From Laetiporus sulphureus 93-53 (taxonomy: Eukaryota; Basidiomycota; Agaricomycetes; Polyporales; Laetiporaceae): a stretch of DNA of 64,000 nucleotides. Positions 1-12,578 of this stretch are shown one piece after another (position 1 is the first letter of the stretch; every line of letters starts with the position of its first letter). The DNA lies in assembly GCF_001632365.1 (NCBI RefSeq), contig NW_024468576.1, forward strand, positions 92,493-156,492, written 5' to 3'. The notes under the pieces were generated by a model. The model was not told the DNA's origin. It saw nothing but the letters and a program-made list of their open reading frames with translations, and made no database searches. Position numbers and translations under genes: made by a program.

Positions 1-1344
1 AGCACGCAGTCGTCCTCCATGGTGCGAAGGACCTTCGCTATGAGGAGCGCACCCTCTGGCCCCCACAGCAAGGCCAAGCTCAGGTCGCCGTACTCGCCAC
101 AGGACTCTGCGGCAGCGACTGTGAGCCGCTCCCTCCATTCGAACCGCAAATTCGGCGCTGACATAATTTTTTCTTCGCCCACATAGTGCACTACTACATG
201 CACGGCCGGAACGGCGACTTTGTCGTTCAACAACCACTCGTCCTCGGCCATGAAGCTGCAGGCATTGTCACCGCAGTGGGACCCGGCGTCAGGCACCTCG
301 TCCCCGGCCAACGTGTCGCGATTGAGGCCGGCATCATGTGCAACAACTGCAGCTTCTGTGCAAAGGGGCGCTACAACCTCTGCAAGAACATGCGCTTCTG
401 CAGCAGCGCAAAGACTTTTCCGCATTCGGACGGCACCCTCCAAGATCGCATGAACCACCCAGCACACGTCCTCCACCCGTAAGTCACCCCTCTCCGTATT
501 CCCGAGGCCTCGACGCCTCACGTGACACGCGTCGCTGACCGCCCGTTCTGTCTTCTCCCGCGTCCGCATACACAGGCTCCCAGACAACTGCACTTTCGAG
601 CAGGCCGCCCTCGCCGAGCCGCTCTCCGTCCTCCTGCACGCGTCGCGGCGCGCAGGGCTCACGCCCGAGGTGCCCTCGTCCGTGCTCGTGTTCGGCGTCG
701 GCGCTATCGGCCTCCTCGCGTGTGCGCTCGCGCGCTCTTACGGCGCATCGCGCGTCGTCGCAATCGACATCAATCAGGCAAGACTTAACTTTGCGCGCGA
801 GCAGGGCTTCGCACAGCAGGTGTACTGCCTGCCCATGGTCGACAAGGCCAAGACGACCGACGAGCAGCTCCGCCGCGCAAAGGAGACTATCAGCGCCGCG
901 CTCAGCGCATTCAACATGCCGGACGGCTTCGATGTCGTCTTTGAGTGCACCGGCGCGGAACCATGCATCCAGATGTCCATCCACGTGAGCACCCTGCATT
1001 TGATCGTCCTGATGATCAGTCGGAGTTGACCGAATTTGGCTGTCGAATAGGCGGCGGTGACTGGCGGCAAGGTGATGCTTGTCGGGATGGGTTCGCGCAA
1101 TGTGACCCTCCCGCTGTCGGCAGCGGCAACGCGGGAAGTCGATATTCTCGGCTCGTTCCGATATGCGAACACGTACCCGACGGCTCTTGCGCTTCTTGCG
1201 TCGGGGAAGCTCCCGAACATCGAGCGCATTATCTCGCACCGCTTCCCGCTCGAAGAGGCTGCACGGGCATTTGATCTCATGGCCAAGGGTCGCGATGAGA
1301 ATGGACGCATGGTCATGAAGGTCGTTGTCGGCCCGCAATGTTGA
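1..1344 (+). CDS. Zinc-dependent sorbitol/xylitol-type dehydrogenase, 5' truncated by window edge
   Basis: Medium-chain dehydrogenase/reductase that would oxidise a polyol (sorbitol, xylitol) to a ketose with NAD(P). Exons read as 1-120 (partial), 187-478, 576-984 and 1051-1344; all junctions are GT..AG and keep one frame. Seen: catalytic-zinc Cys in GLCGSD, split by the first intron and followed by LHYYMHGRNGDF; GHEAAGIV with the zinc-ligand His/Glu; a four-Cys structural zinc loop (CNNCSFCAKGRYNLC); Rossmann segment GVGAIGLLACALARSYGA with an acidic residue downstream (AIDIN); and the C-terminal ISHRFPLEEAARAFDLM typical of polyol dehydrogenases. The start codon lies outside the window. Substrate cannot be decided from sequence; L-arabinitol dehydrogenase is an alternative within the same family. 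Nothing looks broken. Confidence 0.9.
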
Positions 1345-4300
1345 TAGAACGGTGGTACATGATTTCGAACGCGATGACAGGACGATGGCTCGTTCACTGT
1401 TATCGCTCATTACGTTCCTTAACGACCGGCGATGACGATAGAAAATGACCCTCTGCGCGTGCGGCCCCCCTCACCCCTTCGCCCACCATCTTCATCCCCT
1501 ACATCCGTACCGCTTATACCATAATGCGTACCTACTCGTCTCCCCATTCGGCCGCATCCCGCGAGAGGGCTTACTCACTTGTATCTGTACGTACACTGAC
1601 CACATGCTCCTTGGGTTACATGCATCGTCCTCTCTACTGCATCCTATCTGTCCGCATCTCATTCATCTCCGTCCGCATTTTTCACGTACCACTTGTACGC
1701 CGTAACGTATGCGCTGCGCTATGCCACGCCGGAATGCACGCACAATGAAATAATGCAATTACGTTGCGTCCAAGCTTCCGTCTGCCGGTGCGCACATCCC
1801 AAATGCGCGCATCGCCGCGCTCGCGCGAAGGACGTGAATACACGTCATGTGTGTATGTGTGCCTTCCGGCAAGCCTAATCTGCATTTGGGCGTGCGGTGC
1901 CAATCCAGCGAGCGCTGCGACAAGTATAGTCTGATCTGATTCAGGCTGACGGCTCTCACCCGGTCTATCGGAACCAACCCCACCCCCGGTCGCAGCGTTC
2001 ATAGCCTGCACTTGACGTCGAGGCAGAGCCTAGAGGGGGTACGGCAACTCTCTTTAGCGCATCCATATCTGTATTGAGCTGCGTGCGTCTGCTGCGTTAC
2101 GACATCGGGGGCGCAGGCAGGCAGGTCAGGGCAGGTCAGGGCGTCACCCGCGGCCAAGGTCCGTGCGCGAAGCGTGCAACGACGCGACGCTCAGGCTCAT
2201 CGCACCGGAGCTCGCGGGTTCTTCCCATTTGCAGCCGAGCGTGCTCGGACTGTCTCTGCGCAGAATTTGTAGGAACGAGAGAATTGTGATCGGGCGCAGT
2301 GGAGGGAGATGGAAATGCTGCTCACTTGACACTCGCTCCGGGGGGTCCCATGACACGCCGGAGGTGCTAGCGAAGAAAGGGGGGATAACGTCAAAATGCT
2401 CCGTTCGTGTTCTCTTTGCTTAGAAACCCGGAGCTGTACGTAGGAATGTGAGAGGCAAAGCTGGTCGCGCAGGAGAGGATCTCGAGGCGCGTTGGTGGCG
2501 CCCGAAGACGCGTCTCGTCACGGACGTCACTGACTGAAAGTCACGCAAGGCGCTCGTTGCAACATCTGCAACATCATCCCGCGGTTCGATCCTTCTGGCT
2601 TGCTGTGTTTGCAGATCCTCCTCTTTGAGCAATGAGCTTTGCGAATCTGACATATGGTCGCTGAAAAGTACTAAACTTGTGTCATTTGAAATGGGGGATT
2701 CGCTCATACGGATGGCTACTAATGAGGGTCCCGCAGCTCTTGAATGTCTGAGTGCTCATCGATGTTCGCACCTCCGGTGTGTTTCTTCCTTGTGATGTCA
2801 TGCCTGATCATTGACACGGCGCCATAGAATTGCGAACATGTATGCTCATTTGTTGCAAAGTCCGAAAGGTGTAATCGCCACTAACTCGCACTGAACAGCC
2901 ATTATTAGGCAGCAATTCGACCTGTTGAGAAAGCCCTCTTTTTCCTGTACGTCATTAAAGCATGTTCATATCTATATCTGCTGTTGTTATGAGCAACTGA
3001 CCGCAGGGCTTCGCCTTCCATTACCTTCGTGAGTCGCAGGGTATCGTCGCACAATCGACGGCATTTATCTGCCCGCATATAGAACAATTCCCATGTATGC
3101 TCAAGCTCCCTTGTTCAACTGGTTGCATGGGTATCCAAGGCGAAGAAGTCTCGACCAAACCTACAACAACACTTAAGGTGAGCTACGCAAATGCATGGCT
3201 GTCATGAGGCAAGGCGAAGGCAAGATGCCCATTCATACGCACACCAAGCCATCGGGCAATATCCCATGAGATCATACTGCCGTCTTCCAGTTCATTAATT
3301 AGGCTCGCATTCACCGTTCCGAACATAGAACAGTCTGGGTGCGCAAGTCTGGCGGCCGCATGCGCGGTAACGTAATGCGATGCACACCGCGACCGTTATC
3401 TCAAGGGGAGGGCGACCGCAGTACATGCGTCCACTATCAGATCACTTGAGCTTGGACGGCATTGAGCAAATCGAGCATTTGATGAAATGCGCGCCGGGTG
3501 TGCAAGGTCGGTCACATGGACGGTCCTTTCCAGAATCACATTGACAGACTGGTCTTTCACCTTCTCAAAACCAGCAGAATAGGATGCAGCGATCATGCAT
3601 GAGCGTTCTTGGAGCTTCAAAGGAATGCGTTGTGACCGTTCAAGGTCTCTATGTCGCGAAAGAAGGTGCGTTTGCATTACGGACTGCAATTCCACTTGGT
3701 TACATCAATGAAAACAGTGTGACGTATGATTACGTCGGAGAGCGAAGTTATCAGATGTTGAGTTGCGGACACGCGATATGACGGATTCACAGACATGTTA
3801 CAGAACAGCGTGAAGAGACATTTCAAAACTGACGTCTCGCATTGGAGGTTGACCTGGCTGTCTGGGATCGTACACGCGCGCATCCACATCGTGGCAAAGA
3901 CCGGGCAACCTGCAGCATGCTGTCAAGACGCCGAAGATGCAACGGTAGCACCGGACCGTAGAAGTCAACGAAAGCAGTTAGCGTGTTTCTGCATTTATCG
4001 GTCGTCAGAAACCAAGATGGAAGAGTGGTCTCCTGTGTATGGCTCATACCCGGGCGTCCAGACCCGCGGCAAGGTCATTAAGAGTCAAGATCCGACGTGC
4101 GGCAAGCCGCACATCATCCTGGACGATCTCGTCTAAAAGTCTGCTACTGTAGGTTAGCTGAGGTGGAAGTCCCGAGCGATGTGCAAAGCGTGAAGCCAAA
4201 TCCTAATCCGCGTGGCAATCGTCATGAGTGGGCAATCGTCATGCCATGAGCAGGCGAAGGACCAGTCAGCGATGACAGACGGACGAAGCAGAAGCCAAGC

Positions 4301-7206
4301 CTTCGCGAGCATGACGATATAGCATCATTAATTGCTTTAACTCTGCCGCAGGCTGACGTTCGAACTATTTCGAGCTGTCTTCGACGCGTTGCAACCGGCC
4401 CGGTCGGAAGCTTCAATAATGGAGGTATGATGCTATATGATGCTATACGCAATATGAGTGCAGCCGCGCTTACACGAACTCCTTCTAGTTCAATGGAATT
4501 ATCCCGTGTGAGATGACTCGCTAATGTGGCCCGCGAAAGATACCCCGGACCGCGCACATGAGAGTGGTACGCTTGTGTTGCCGGCATCTTCGGCTGCCTT
4601 GGCAGATTACGGCTAGTCACAGCCGCGTACAGCGGACAGGAAACGACGGCCACCCTATTTCAACGTAGGTGCAGCAGCTCGTTGAGAATCATGGCGCAAG
4701 TTGATTGAACACTGCATATTGAATATTTGTACCACTATCAAGTCATAGACAGGCGCTCGGCGAATGCTGACGCTATGAGACGCCTCCAGCCACTCTGCTG
4801 GAACCAACAATGTAAGCTAACCTCTCTGTGCTGTCATTGCGGTGATTGCTCTCACCGTGTTCTATGTTGAGCGGTCGGTTTCTCAGACTTCACCATACGT
4901 GCGTTCATCCGCGCCGGACAGCCGACATAGATCTGATTCACGCTGCATTCATGGGGGCCTCTAGGTAAATTGGAAAACATCCTACCATTACAGCTATCCT
5001 TCACGCAGAGGGAGGGGACCCGATATCAATGGTCACCACGTTTTCCAGACTTAGAACACATTACCGATGGCTGCTAATATTCGACATTCCTTTTCGCTTC
5101 CGATTTACGTCTACAAACCTGCGTCGTCGTACCTGGCATTGACGTAACACTCGACAGTATCAACAGTTGAGGCGACAAATGAGACTGTGCTTCCCTTACA
5201 CAATGGTCAGCAGACCATCTATTCCTTCTGCTGCTGAGATAGGAAGGCCGGTGACGGATTGGAAATGACGCGCTAGCGGCCAGTCATTGCTCTACCTGAG
5301 ACACCTCCAATGAGAGAATGATCCAAGGAGAAGGCGCTGCAGAATGCCTTGCGGTAGACATGAGATATCTACGCGGGGGGGCGTGTTGCATCACGCTTAG
5401 CAGAAATTGGGGTATCGTACTCAGGGAAGATCCGAAATGCGAGGCGCTGGCAGCAGTCGAATCTACCAAGCTTCCCGAAGCGGAGGCGTTGAGTCTGAAC
5501 AATCAAGTCACAAGGCGTTGACGAAGGGCTGATCGGCTGGAGATAGAAATACTCGTACCATGCATGGACGTTGGTGTGTCAGGTACTTCGTACGGAACGT
5601 CTGTTAAATCCCAGCCAGACCCCACGACATTTACATCATGATCCAGCATGATGCAGGATGTCATGAAACATCTCTGCAGCAGAAGCGTAGTCGAGAACGT
5701 TCGGAACAAGTGGCTTGAGAGACATTGTCCAACGCTGGGTTCGACTTCGATAAGCGAAACATTGTCATTACCTTCTGCAGCTCAACCACAGCCCAAGGCC
5801 CCGAATTGGTGGAGGGTGAACGATCGCATGTATGTCGATAAAGCCAGCCTAGCGATACAGCGTACTATGTTTCCAGCGTCATGGGGTAGTGGAATTGAGA
5901 CTATTGCTCGTCATGGAGCATTATTAGCTTCATTCGCATGCCTCATCGAATAAGATTATGCTTCGGACAATTCATTTGCGATAGAAATACTGTAAGCAAG
6001 GCTTTCGTTTTGAGGAACCAACCATCTTCAACGGTTTATCGACTGCATCTGAGCCAGTTGTCATGATTTGCATGATCGCAGTCCATGGAACGCGGCGAAC
6101 AAGCAAATCTCAGGAATTAAACATTGGCAGTGACATGTAGAGAGTACTACTCACATCGAAGACAAGCATAGAGGGGGCATGTTGCTTACGAACAATAGCG
6201 ACCAAGTAACATTGGTCTGCGCTGTGAGCCTCAGCCTGTGACTCAAGCTCAGAGCGGCGCAGGCTGCAGCATGTATCCATACGGTGCCGCCAGTGTGACT
6301 TCATCCGCATTAGTCAAGTATTGGTGAGGAAATACATATGTTCTCTGGAGAGATATGTATGCGCAAAGCTCACGATGAAAGTAATAAAAGGAAGGAGCAG
6401 TCGCTACGAAGAAGGTCTGAATAGGTCCGAATCCGGCACGCTTTGAATAGACGCTCGTTGTATGTGGCGCAATCACGTGAGACGCGGAATTGTGTTTAAA
6501 AAATCTCGAGTTCAACGTTCACGGCCACGTACTATTGACTATCTGCTTGGATCTGTCTCCCGGTCGTGCCCATTTGACGTACATCAAAAGTTTCTCGCTA
6601 CTGCAGCTTCGATCTCGAAGCTTAATGAAGGTCACATTCTACGTTACCTCCTATTATCTCCAATACAGGTAACTCGAATCCCCAGAACCCGTCAATTCTG
6701 TTTCCGTGGCTTTTTCCGTTCTTGCTCCATTGACATGAAAAACATTGTAACAGGGTCAAAATAAAACTCAGTCTCTCGCCAGGTCCATAGGACATGGCTT
6801 GTACAAGAGGCAGATCTAGATACGGTGGAATCTAGGGGATTTGATTTTATATGCCCAAGATTTCTATGAACTCTACCACGTCGTCAGGTTCGCTTGTGTG
6901 ACGTGCCACTTTCTGATTTTTTCCGAAGGCGATTGTCTCCGCAGTGCAGATCACGATCACAGCCTAATCCGTGAGGACATTTGCCTAGGTGCCCGTTGTG
7001 CTTCGCAGAAGCAAGCCATTTTAAGCGACTCTCATGTGGGTCATTGATCCAGTGCAATGTGAAGACGTGGTGCGGATACTTGACAGCAGTAGCAGACACA
7101 CTATCTACAGGATTCAAGATATATGCAAGAATCTCACCACAGCATACGAACCTCTAACTGTATAGATCCTCGTTCTGCTACAACAACAGGCCGTGGCTTC
7201 TCCGTC
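1345..7206. other. 5.9-kb stretch with no supportable gene
   Basis: Only short open frames without family motifs or a coherent exon chain are visible on either strand. The best-looking are at 3396-3695 (-) and 3795-4136 (+, ending in a Gly/Lys-rich stretch GVQTRGKVIKSQD). I could not link either to a family or to neighbouring exons. No terminal repeats were noticed. It may be decayed coding or repeat sequence, or true intergenic DNA. Confidence 0.5.
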
Positions 7207-9337
7207 TTATTGAGGCATCATTCCCAACTGGATCGCTTTAATTTGGAGTGCCTGTATGTGCAAGTGAATCGATCGGTCATTCTGATCATACCTGCCATTG
7301 CAGACGCTGCTCACCAGTTGTTTGGACAGCGGCCGCGACATTGAAAAATCGCCTGCGCCGTACCATATCTGATGGTTGTATCTATGTCAGCAAGCCAGAT
7401 GGGTGGTGGAATGTTTTTTGACACTTACGCCTGGATGGCCTGATCGTCTATAGGCACCTCGAATCTCGCCTTCCTCGTCTAGACCCCATAACGGACTTGT
7501 CTGTTCGATGGTCTCCTTCCCGAAAGTTTCTTTCAAACTATCTCGAGGATCCAAATACCCTGTTCTATCGATGCAGTGGCTTAGCAGTTGGCGAACAGAA
7601 CATCGTGATACGGGCATACGCGAAGACGACCAGATCGGCTTCCACCTCAGAATCATCTGTAAACACAGCTCCATTCTTGGTAAGTCGCTTGAGCTCAACA
7701 CCTTGCTTGACCTTGACCGTTCCGGAACCAATTAGCGGACCACAACCTACGTCGATCCCTGTCAATCAAAATGAGCCTGTGATCAGCATACTGGCAAAGG
7801 CCCCCTGAGGAAAAAGGATTTACAAAAGCCTGTGCGAGTAAGTCAGCACCTGAGAACGTAACTTTAAAATAGACATCGCACCTCCAGACCGCTCATATAT
7901 TAGGAAGTGCTGTCCGGAACCGTCTCTTCCCATGTTCAGCTTCAATCCGCCTTTCTTGAGCTGATCATGCAGGTCCTTCTCCGTCTCCCACATTAAAGCT
8001 TCTCGTGCTCGCGCCATCTTCCGCTGTAGGTTCAGCGGCATGGACCAGTACTTGATGTCGCATATCTCGTATGGTACGCCATCCGGAAATGCCACCGACA
8101 TCACGCCGGCGATCGTCTTCGACGATACCACGCAGGTTGACGAGCGTTGCACCATAGTGACTGACTTTGCACCACGGAAGGAGAGATCTTGACAGATATC
8201 TGCCGATGTGTTGCCGGCTCCGACGACGATGGTTTTCTTGCCAGCATATGGCTCTCCGCCCTTGTACGTGCTCGCATGTATGACATCTCCTTGGAAGACA
8301 TCTCTATCTGGAACGTCGGGAATTGAAGGCGCTCCAAGAGTGCCTACGCAGATAACGGTGTGGGCTGGGTTCAGCTTTACTTCGCTTCCATCTTTACTGA
8401 CAACGATATGCCACCGTTTCTCCTTGACGTCGTAAATCGGGTCAGGAAGAATGTGTGAATTGGTCCAAACAATGAGATCCTGAGAATGGACGTATTGCTC
8501 CAGCCAGTCGGCAACTTTATCACGCGGGGTGTATTTCGGCCAGTTAAGAGGATAGGGCTGGTACAGCACTGGGTGAAGCGTACGTTCAATTAACATCGCG
8601 GAACAGCGACTGACGAGCACGTACAGGTATGATGGGCGCGCGTTGTATGCAACGATAACGTCGGATAGCGTTGTCTCCACTGATCGCCGACTCGTCTGTT
8701 CCTTTCTACGACGATTGTTGGTATGTTCATCTGCTTGAAGCGAGCTGCAATGTTCAGCCCAGTCTGTCCCGCTCCGACTCAACTTGTCTGTCAGCGTCAT
8801 CAGCGATGGTAGATGTTGTTTACACTCACTTATAACCACGTAGGGATCGCTTTCGATAGCAGCCCGGCGTGCAGCGTTCACTTCTTCCCAAGAGAGCGTA
8901 TGTCCACCATAGACACCGAGCTCCGGACCCAATTCCTCGTGGTCCTTGATCTCCTCCACCATCATGAAGACTGATAAAGCTTTCCATTCGGATGACCCGT
9001 CATCTTTCACCAGGTAGGCATATCCACGTCCAGTACGATCCGGGGTTTCGAAAGTGAACCCTGTCGCGACAGCTCTATCAAGCGCGTGCTCTGGCTTCAG
9101 ACCAGGCTTTTCGTCGAGCTTGAAGTTTGAAATGTGCGCCGAAGAGAGAGTGTCCTGAAGGTATGCGGCTATCTTTTCGCGACCCTCGAGCGAACGAGTG
9201 TCCCAAGTGAAGATTAGCACATCGCGAAGCCAGCCATTGGGTATGAAGCAGTCTACCGTCGCTGCAACGTCACCAGAGAACACCGCGACGGCGAACTTGG
9301 TAAGCCAGGCGTCGGCCACGTCCTGTAGGTCAACCAT
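7207..9337 (-). CDS. Flavin-containing monooxygenase (FMO class) with N-terminal NTF2-like region
   Basis: NADPH/O2-dependent FAD monooxygenase (N-, S- or Baeyer-Villiger-type oxygenation). Exons on the minus strand: 9337-8830, 8777-8625, 8568-7882, 7758-7620, 7564-7429, 7368-7315, 7251-7207. They sum to 1722 nt, exactly 573 aa plus stop. The FAD Rossmann motif IGAGQTGLN only appears after splicing the 8829/8778 intron. Further evidence: the FMO fingerprint FQGDVIHASTYKG (FxGxxxHxxxY), the NADPH motif VVGAGNTSADI, and ATGYLDPRDS across the 7619/7565 junction. The first ~130 residues resemble the NTF2/SnoaL-like domain that fungal members carry. The intron between 7881 and 7759 is 123 nt and could hide a very small exon. 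It lies downstream of, and co-oriented with, an O-methyltransferase. Substrate unknown; intact by frame and motifs. Confidence 0.88.
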
Positions 9338-9382
9338 CGTGCGATGTGTACAAGTTGGTCCATGGCACGGCGACGCTGCAAG

Positions 9383-9390
9383 CTTATAAT
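9383..9390 (-). promoter_or_regulatory. Candidate TATA box of the FMO gene
   Basis: TATAAG-type box read on the minus strand about 45 bp upstream of the chosen ATG at 9337. It supports this start rather than an additional upstream coding exon. The 5' leader would be very short. Confidence 0.4.
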
Positions 9391-10020
9391 GCCCTCCTTA
9401 TCACTTCTCCCGACACCGGGTAACAGTGTGTAATCGTGTTCTGGTCACCCGAAAAGTCGTGTCAGGAGGACGTGCTGCTTGGAAGGTCATCGGATCGCTA
9501 GCTGCGGATATACCGTATAAGTGTTCCAGAATATCTGACCACTGCGACGTAACATAGATCTGCTGACCGATTTTACAGACACCGGAATTTGTGAGGGGGA
9601 GCCGGTGTGGGGCCTCACAAAGCAATTGTTCGCCATCAGCCTGCTGATACGTTCATTGGCTAACCAGAATTGGTTCGTCGGAGCACTCGGACTGATTGAC
9701 AGCCATTGCGTGACTGATGCAAGCCCGCAGCACACTGATGAATCAAAGGACGGGCTGTGTGGGATGAGTTGGTCTTAATCCTAGCAAAAATCAAGGCGTA
9801 GCCCGGCATCGGCTGTCTTCTACATAGATATGTGCACGCGCAAGCACCGCTAATCAAATCCATTGACGGTTTCTTGTCTATACAATGATTTGCGCAAACT
9901 ACACCAGATCGATCGCCACTGCTGTATCAAGTGTGTTGAATACCAACGCCACTCCAATGCACCGAAAGACAATTGTCCGATTGAACTCACAGAACCTCGT
10001 CTCAAGCAGACCATTCAGGC
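9391..10020. other. Intergenic region between O-methyltransferase stop and FMO promoter
   Basis: About 630 bp. Short overlapping open frames on the minus strand carry no recognisable motif and no splice chain. No convincing terminator element was identified. Confidence 0.4.
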
Positions 10021-11829
10021 CTACACTGGCACGGCTACAATCTGCGGCAACCAGCTCTGGTGAGCTTGATGCACCTCAACGATGCGGAAACCTGCTTGTC
10101 CGAGCAAGTCTGCGAACTCAGGGAGGGTTCGTTCGCATGCGTTGTGGTTGCTCAGCATCTACAGGATATCGCATCAGATGTCACTCCGGGAATGGTCTTC
10201 GGGATCATGCGACTTACGTTGATATCCTGCTTGTACGAGAGCGAGTTTGCAGCGCCCCAGTTCGCCAACAAGGGCTCTGGCGCGAGCGCCTCGGGGTCGG
10301 ACGCGCCGGTATCCTGTCCCTCGACGTTCTGTTCGCGAGAGGCATACAACATGATGTTGTCGACGATGACGATTCGAGTGTTTTTGGTGCTGCTCTGGTG
10401 CAAACGCTTGAGAATCTGCACACACTCTGCATCCGGCCAGTTGTGCATAATCATCCGCAACAAGTAGACAGAAACGTTGCTATTAGCAGCAGGCTGTGGT
10501 TCGAAGAAGTTGTGCGCTGCAAGCATAGCCGTTGTTAGTCGGCCAAAATGACCAGTGCGACTTGCGTCAAATGCCTACCTTGGAACGACACTCGGCCTTG
10601 TGCCAAAGCCTCAGGCTGCTTCGTTTGCCAGAACTGAGGCAGGAGAGAATGAATCAATACACCCTTCAGAGAAATCACACGCTGCACTAACCGCCGGCGC
10701 CTCTGCTACCACAGGTCCTGTGTCTTGTACGACAAGATGGATTTGCGGGCAGGTCTGTACGATGGGAAGGGACACCGAGCCGACACCTCCACCACAGTCG
10801 ACTACGACGCTTCCTTCAGGAAGGCTAGACCAGTTGAAGCCTGTGTAGAGGGATGCTACGTCCATACTGATTCGCTATAGCAATGCGAGCAGACACACCT
10901 CGCAAAATCGCATCAGGCGGGGTCATGCTGTTCATACCATTCATGGCCATGCCGAAGCGCTTTAGGCGGGGCAGGTTCTCCGGCAGATTGAGCCAGTCAT
11001 ACATCTTGATATTCTTTGTGCCCGGCCAAGCTATCGAGAACGGCGCGTCGAAAGGTGAGAAGGAGTTTGTCGTCTCGGGATTCTTCAGGATGTCCGCAAT
11101 GCAAACGGAATTGTGCATGGTTTCGTCCGAGCTGTAACCGAAAGATTCAATGAGCGCAGTAGACAATCATTTGCTTGCGTTCGCACGCACAAGAGACCGA
11201 CCAAGGCCGCGATACCGTTGCTGCCATCGTATTTCTCCACCGGCTTCGCATCAAGCTCAGCCAGGGACTTGCCTGTATCCATCACGATGGATATGCTGTT
11301 GTTAGCGAAAACGTTCGGGGAGACCTCTTCGTAGATGTGATGTGTCGCCAGCAAGCGCAGGACTCGTCCTATGAACACAAACATTCAGTATCTAACGCGC
11401 ATATTGAACAAGTTCGAATGCACACCAAGCTTTAGATAGTTGACATGGTTGTATGCGCTGATCTCTTTGATGTGCAACGACTTCATGGCACCCTTGCCTT
11501 TCTCACGAATGATCTCGGTCACATGGGTCTCCACGACCACACGCAATGACGAGCTGATTTGATGCTGGATGTACCGGTCAGACTAGGAACGAGCTGTTGT
11601 AAAGCGTACGTACAGCAGTTGACATATCCATGAGGTAGCGCTCAGGCGTGCGAACAAGGGCAATCAGCTGCGACGCAGCTGCTACCACCTCCAAGGAGGG
11701 CTTGAGGAACTCAGCCCGGGCAGTCGACGCGGAGTGATCCGTTGTCTTGAGCGATGCTTGCAGTTCCTTCAATTGAGCGACCGAGGTTGAGATCACTGAA
11801 GACAGGGCTTCAATCTGCTTAATATCCAT
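10021..11829 (-). CDS. SAM-dependent O-methyltransferase, fungal COMT-like family
   Basis: Transfers methyl from S-adenosylmethionine to a hydroxyl of a small molecule, usually a secondary metabolite. Exons (minus): 11829-11614, 11582-11426, 11368-11191, 11131-10899, 10840-10692, 10633-10579, 10516-10218, 10158-10021; total 1425 nt, 474 aa, all phases closing. N-terminal helical dimerisation part (LRLLATHHIYEEVSPNVFAN), then the SAM site VVVDCGGGVGS at about residue 270, and the catalytic-base His in LLRMIMHNWPD. The C-terminus LPEFADLLGQAGFRIVEV is typical of the family. Between the catalytic region and the C-terminus there is a Glu/Pro/Ala-rich loop. Sits between an S41-like gene upstream and an FMO downstream, all co-oriented. 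Substrate is not inferable. Confidence 0.9.
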
Positions 11830-11836
11830 CGCAAAC

Positions 11837-11906
11837 CTGAATGACTATTATTCAAAGTATAAGCCCAGATGTTAGTCAGAAGGAGCCGGAAGCGTGCTTC
11901 ACTTAC
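11837..11906 (-). other. Probable 5'-UTR intron of the O-methyltransferase gene
   Basis: A perfect donor (GTAAGTG) and a pyrimidine-poor but valid CAG acceptor lie 7 nt upstream of the ATG on the minus strand, downstream of a TATA box. The 70-nt size fits the introns of the gene. Inference from splice signals only. Confidence 0.4.
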
Positions 11907-11993
11907 CGCTCAATGAACTAGTGAGTACGTATCGGGGAAATGCTACGGGGGAGGACAAAGCGGGTCCAGCATTGTAGGCCTAGAGCGGAGAAC

Positions 11994-12001
11994 ATTTATA
12001 G
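11994..12001 (-). promoter_or_regulatory. Candidate TATA box of the O-methyltransferase gene
   Basis: CTATAAAT read on the minus strand, about 165 bp upstream of the ATG and upstream of the putative leader intron. No other TATA-like site lies closer. Confidence 0.4.
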
Positions 12002-12578
12002 GGGACAAGTAAATGCAAATGGAAACATCTCTGAACCCGAGCTCTGACACCTTGGTTGACCCTTTCTGCATGGATCATGATAATACTCCATGTCGCGCTT
12101 CTCGACTCTACAAAGCGCCTCTCGCGTGCGAAATGCGCGGCCGCGAGGGGAAGAATGCTTGAATCCGGGGATAACAGGAGAGATGTGGACGATTTCTCGG
12201 AAGGGCGTGAGACAATTACCCGTCGACAGTCTCAGGCGCGTGGGGGGACCGGGTGTGAGGCGTTTTCTGATAGGCTTGAGAAGCTCATCCTAGTCGCACG
12301 GTTCAACGAATTACCACCCATTGAGGAGAATCTCCCTCGCCATGGCTTTCTCACAAGAGCGAAGCTGTGTGTCAATGAATGATCAGAGACGACGTTGATT
12401 CACTTCGGTCGAATGATCTCTCCTGTAGGCGCCTTGCAGCGTCACAAAACTTACGCATCCCCGCATCGTGACCAGAGAGGCGCTCTCTATCGCATAAGAT
12501 CGATGATCAGCAACCGAAAGTACATTGCCGCTTCCCCCACTGTTCGTCTCAGAAGATATGGCCATGCATGACAGTGGT
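12002..12578. other. Intergenic region between S41-like stop and O-methyltransferase promoter
   Basis: No coding exon with family support; short frames at 12056-12382 (+) have no motif. I looked here for a short precursor-peptide gene that could go with the neighbouring tailoring enzymes and saw none. Confidence 0.4.

Noticed and set aside
484..1410. 308-codon open frame antisense to the polyol dehydrogenase
   Set aside because: Arg/His-rich, no motif, fully overlaps conserved exons of the dehydrogenase; an effect of high GC codon usage.
2570..2600. GCGGTTCGATCC resembling a tRNA B box
   Set aside because: No A box at the right distance and no cloverleaf can be formed around it.
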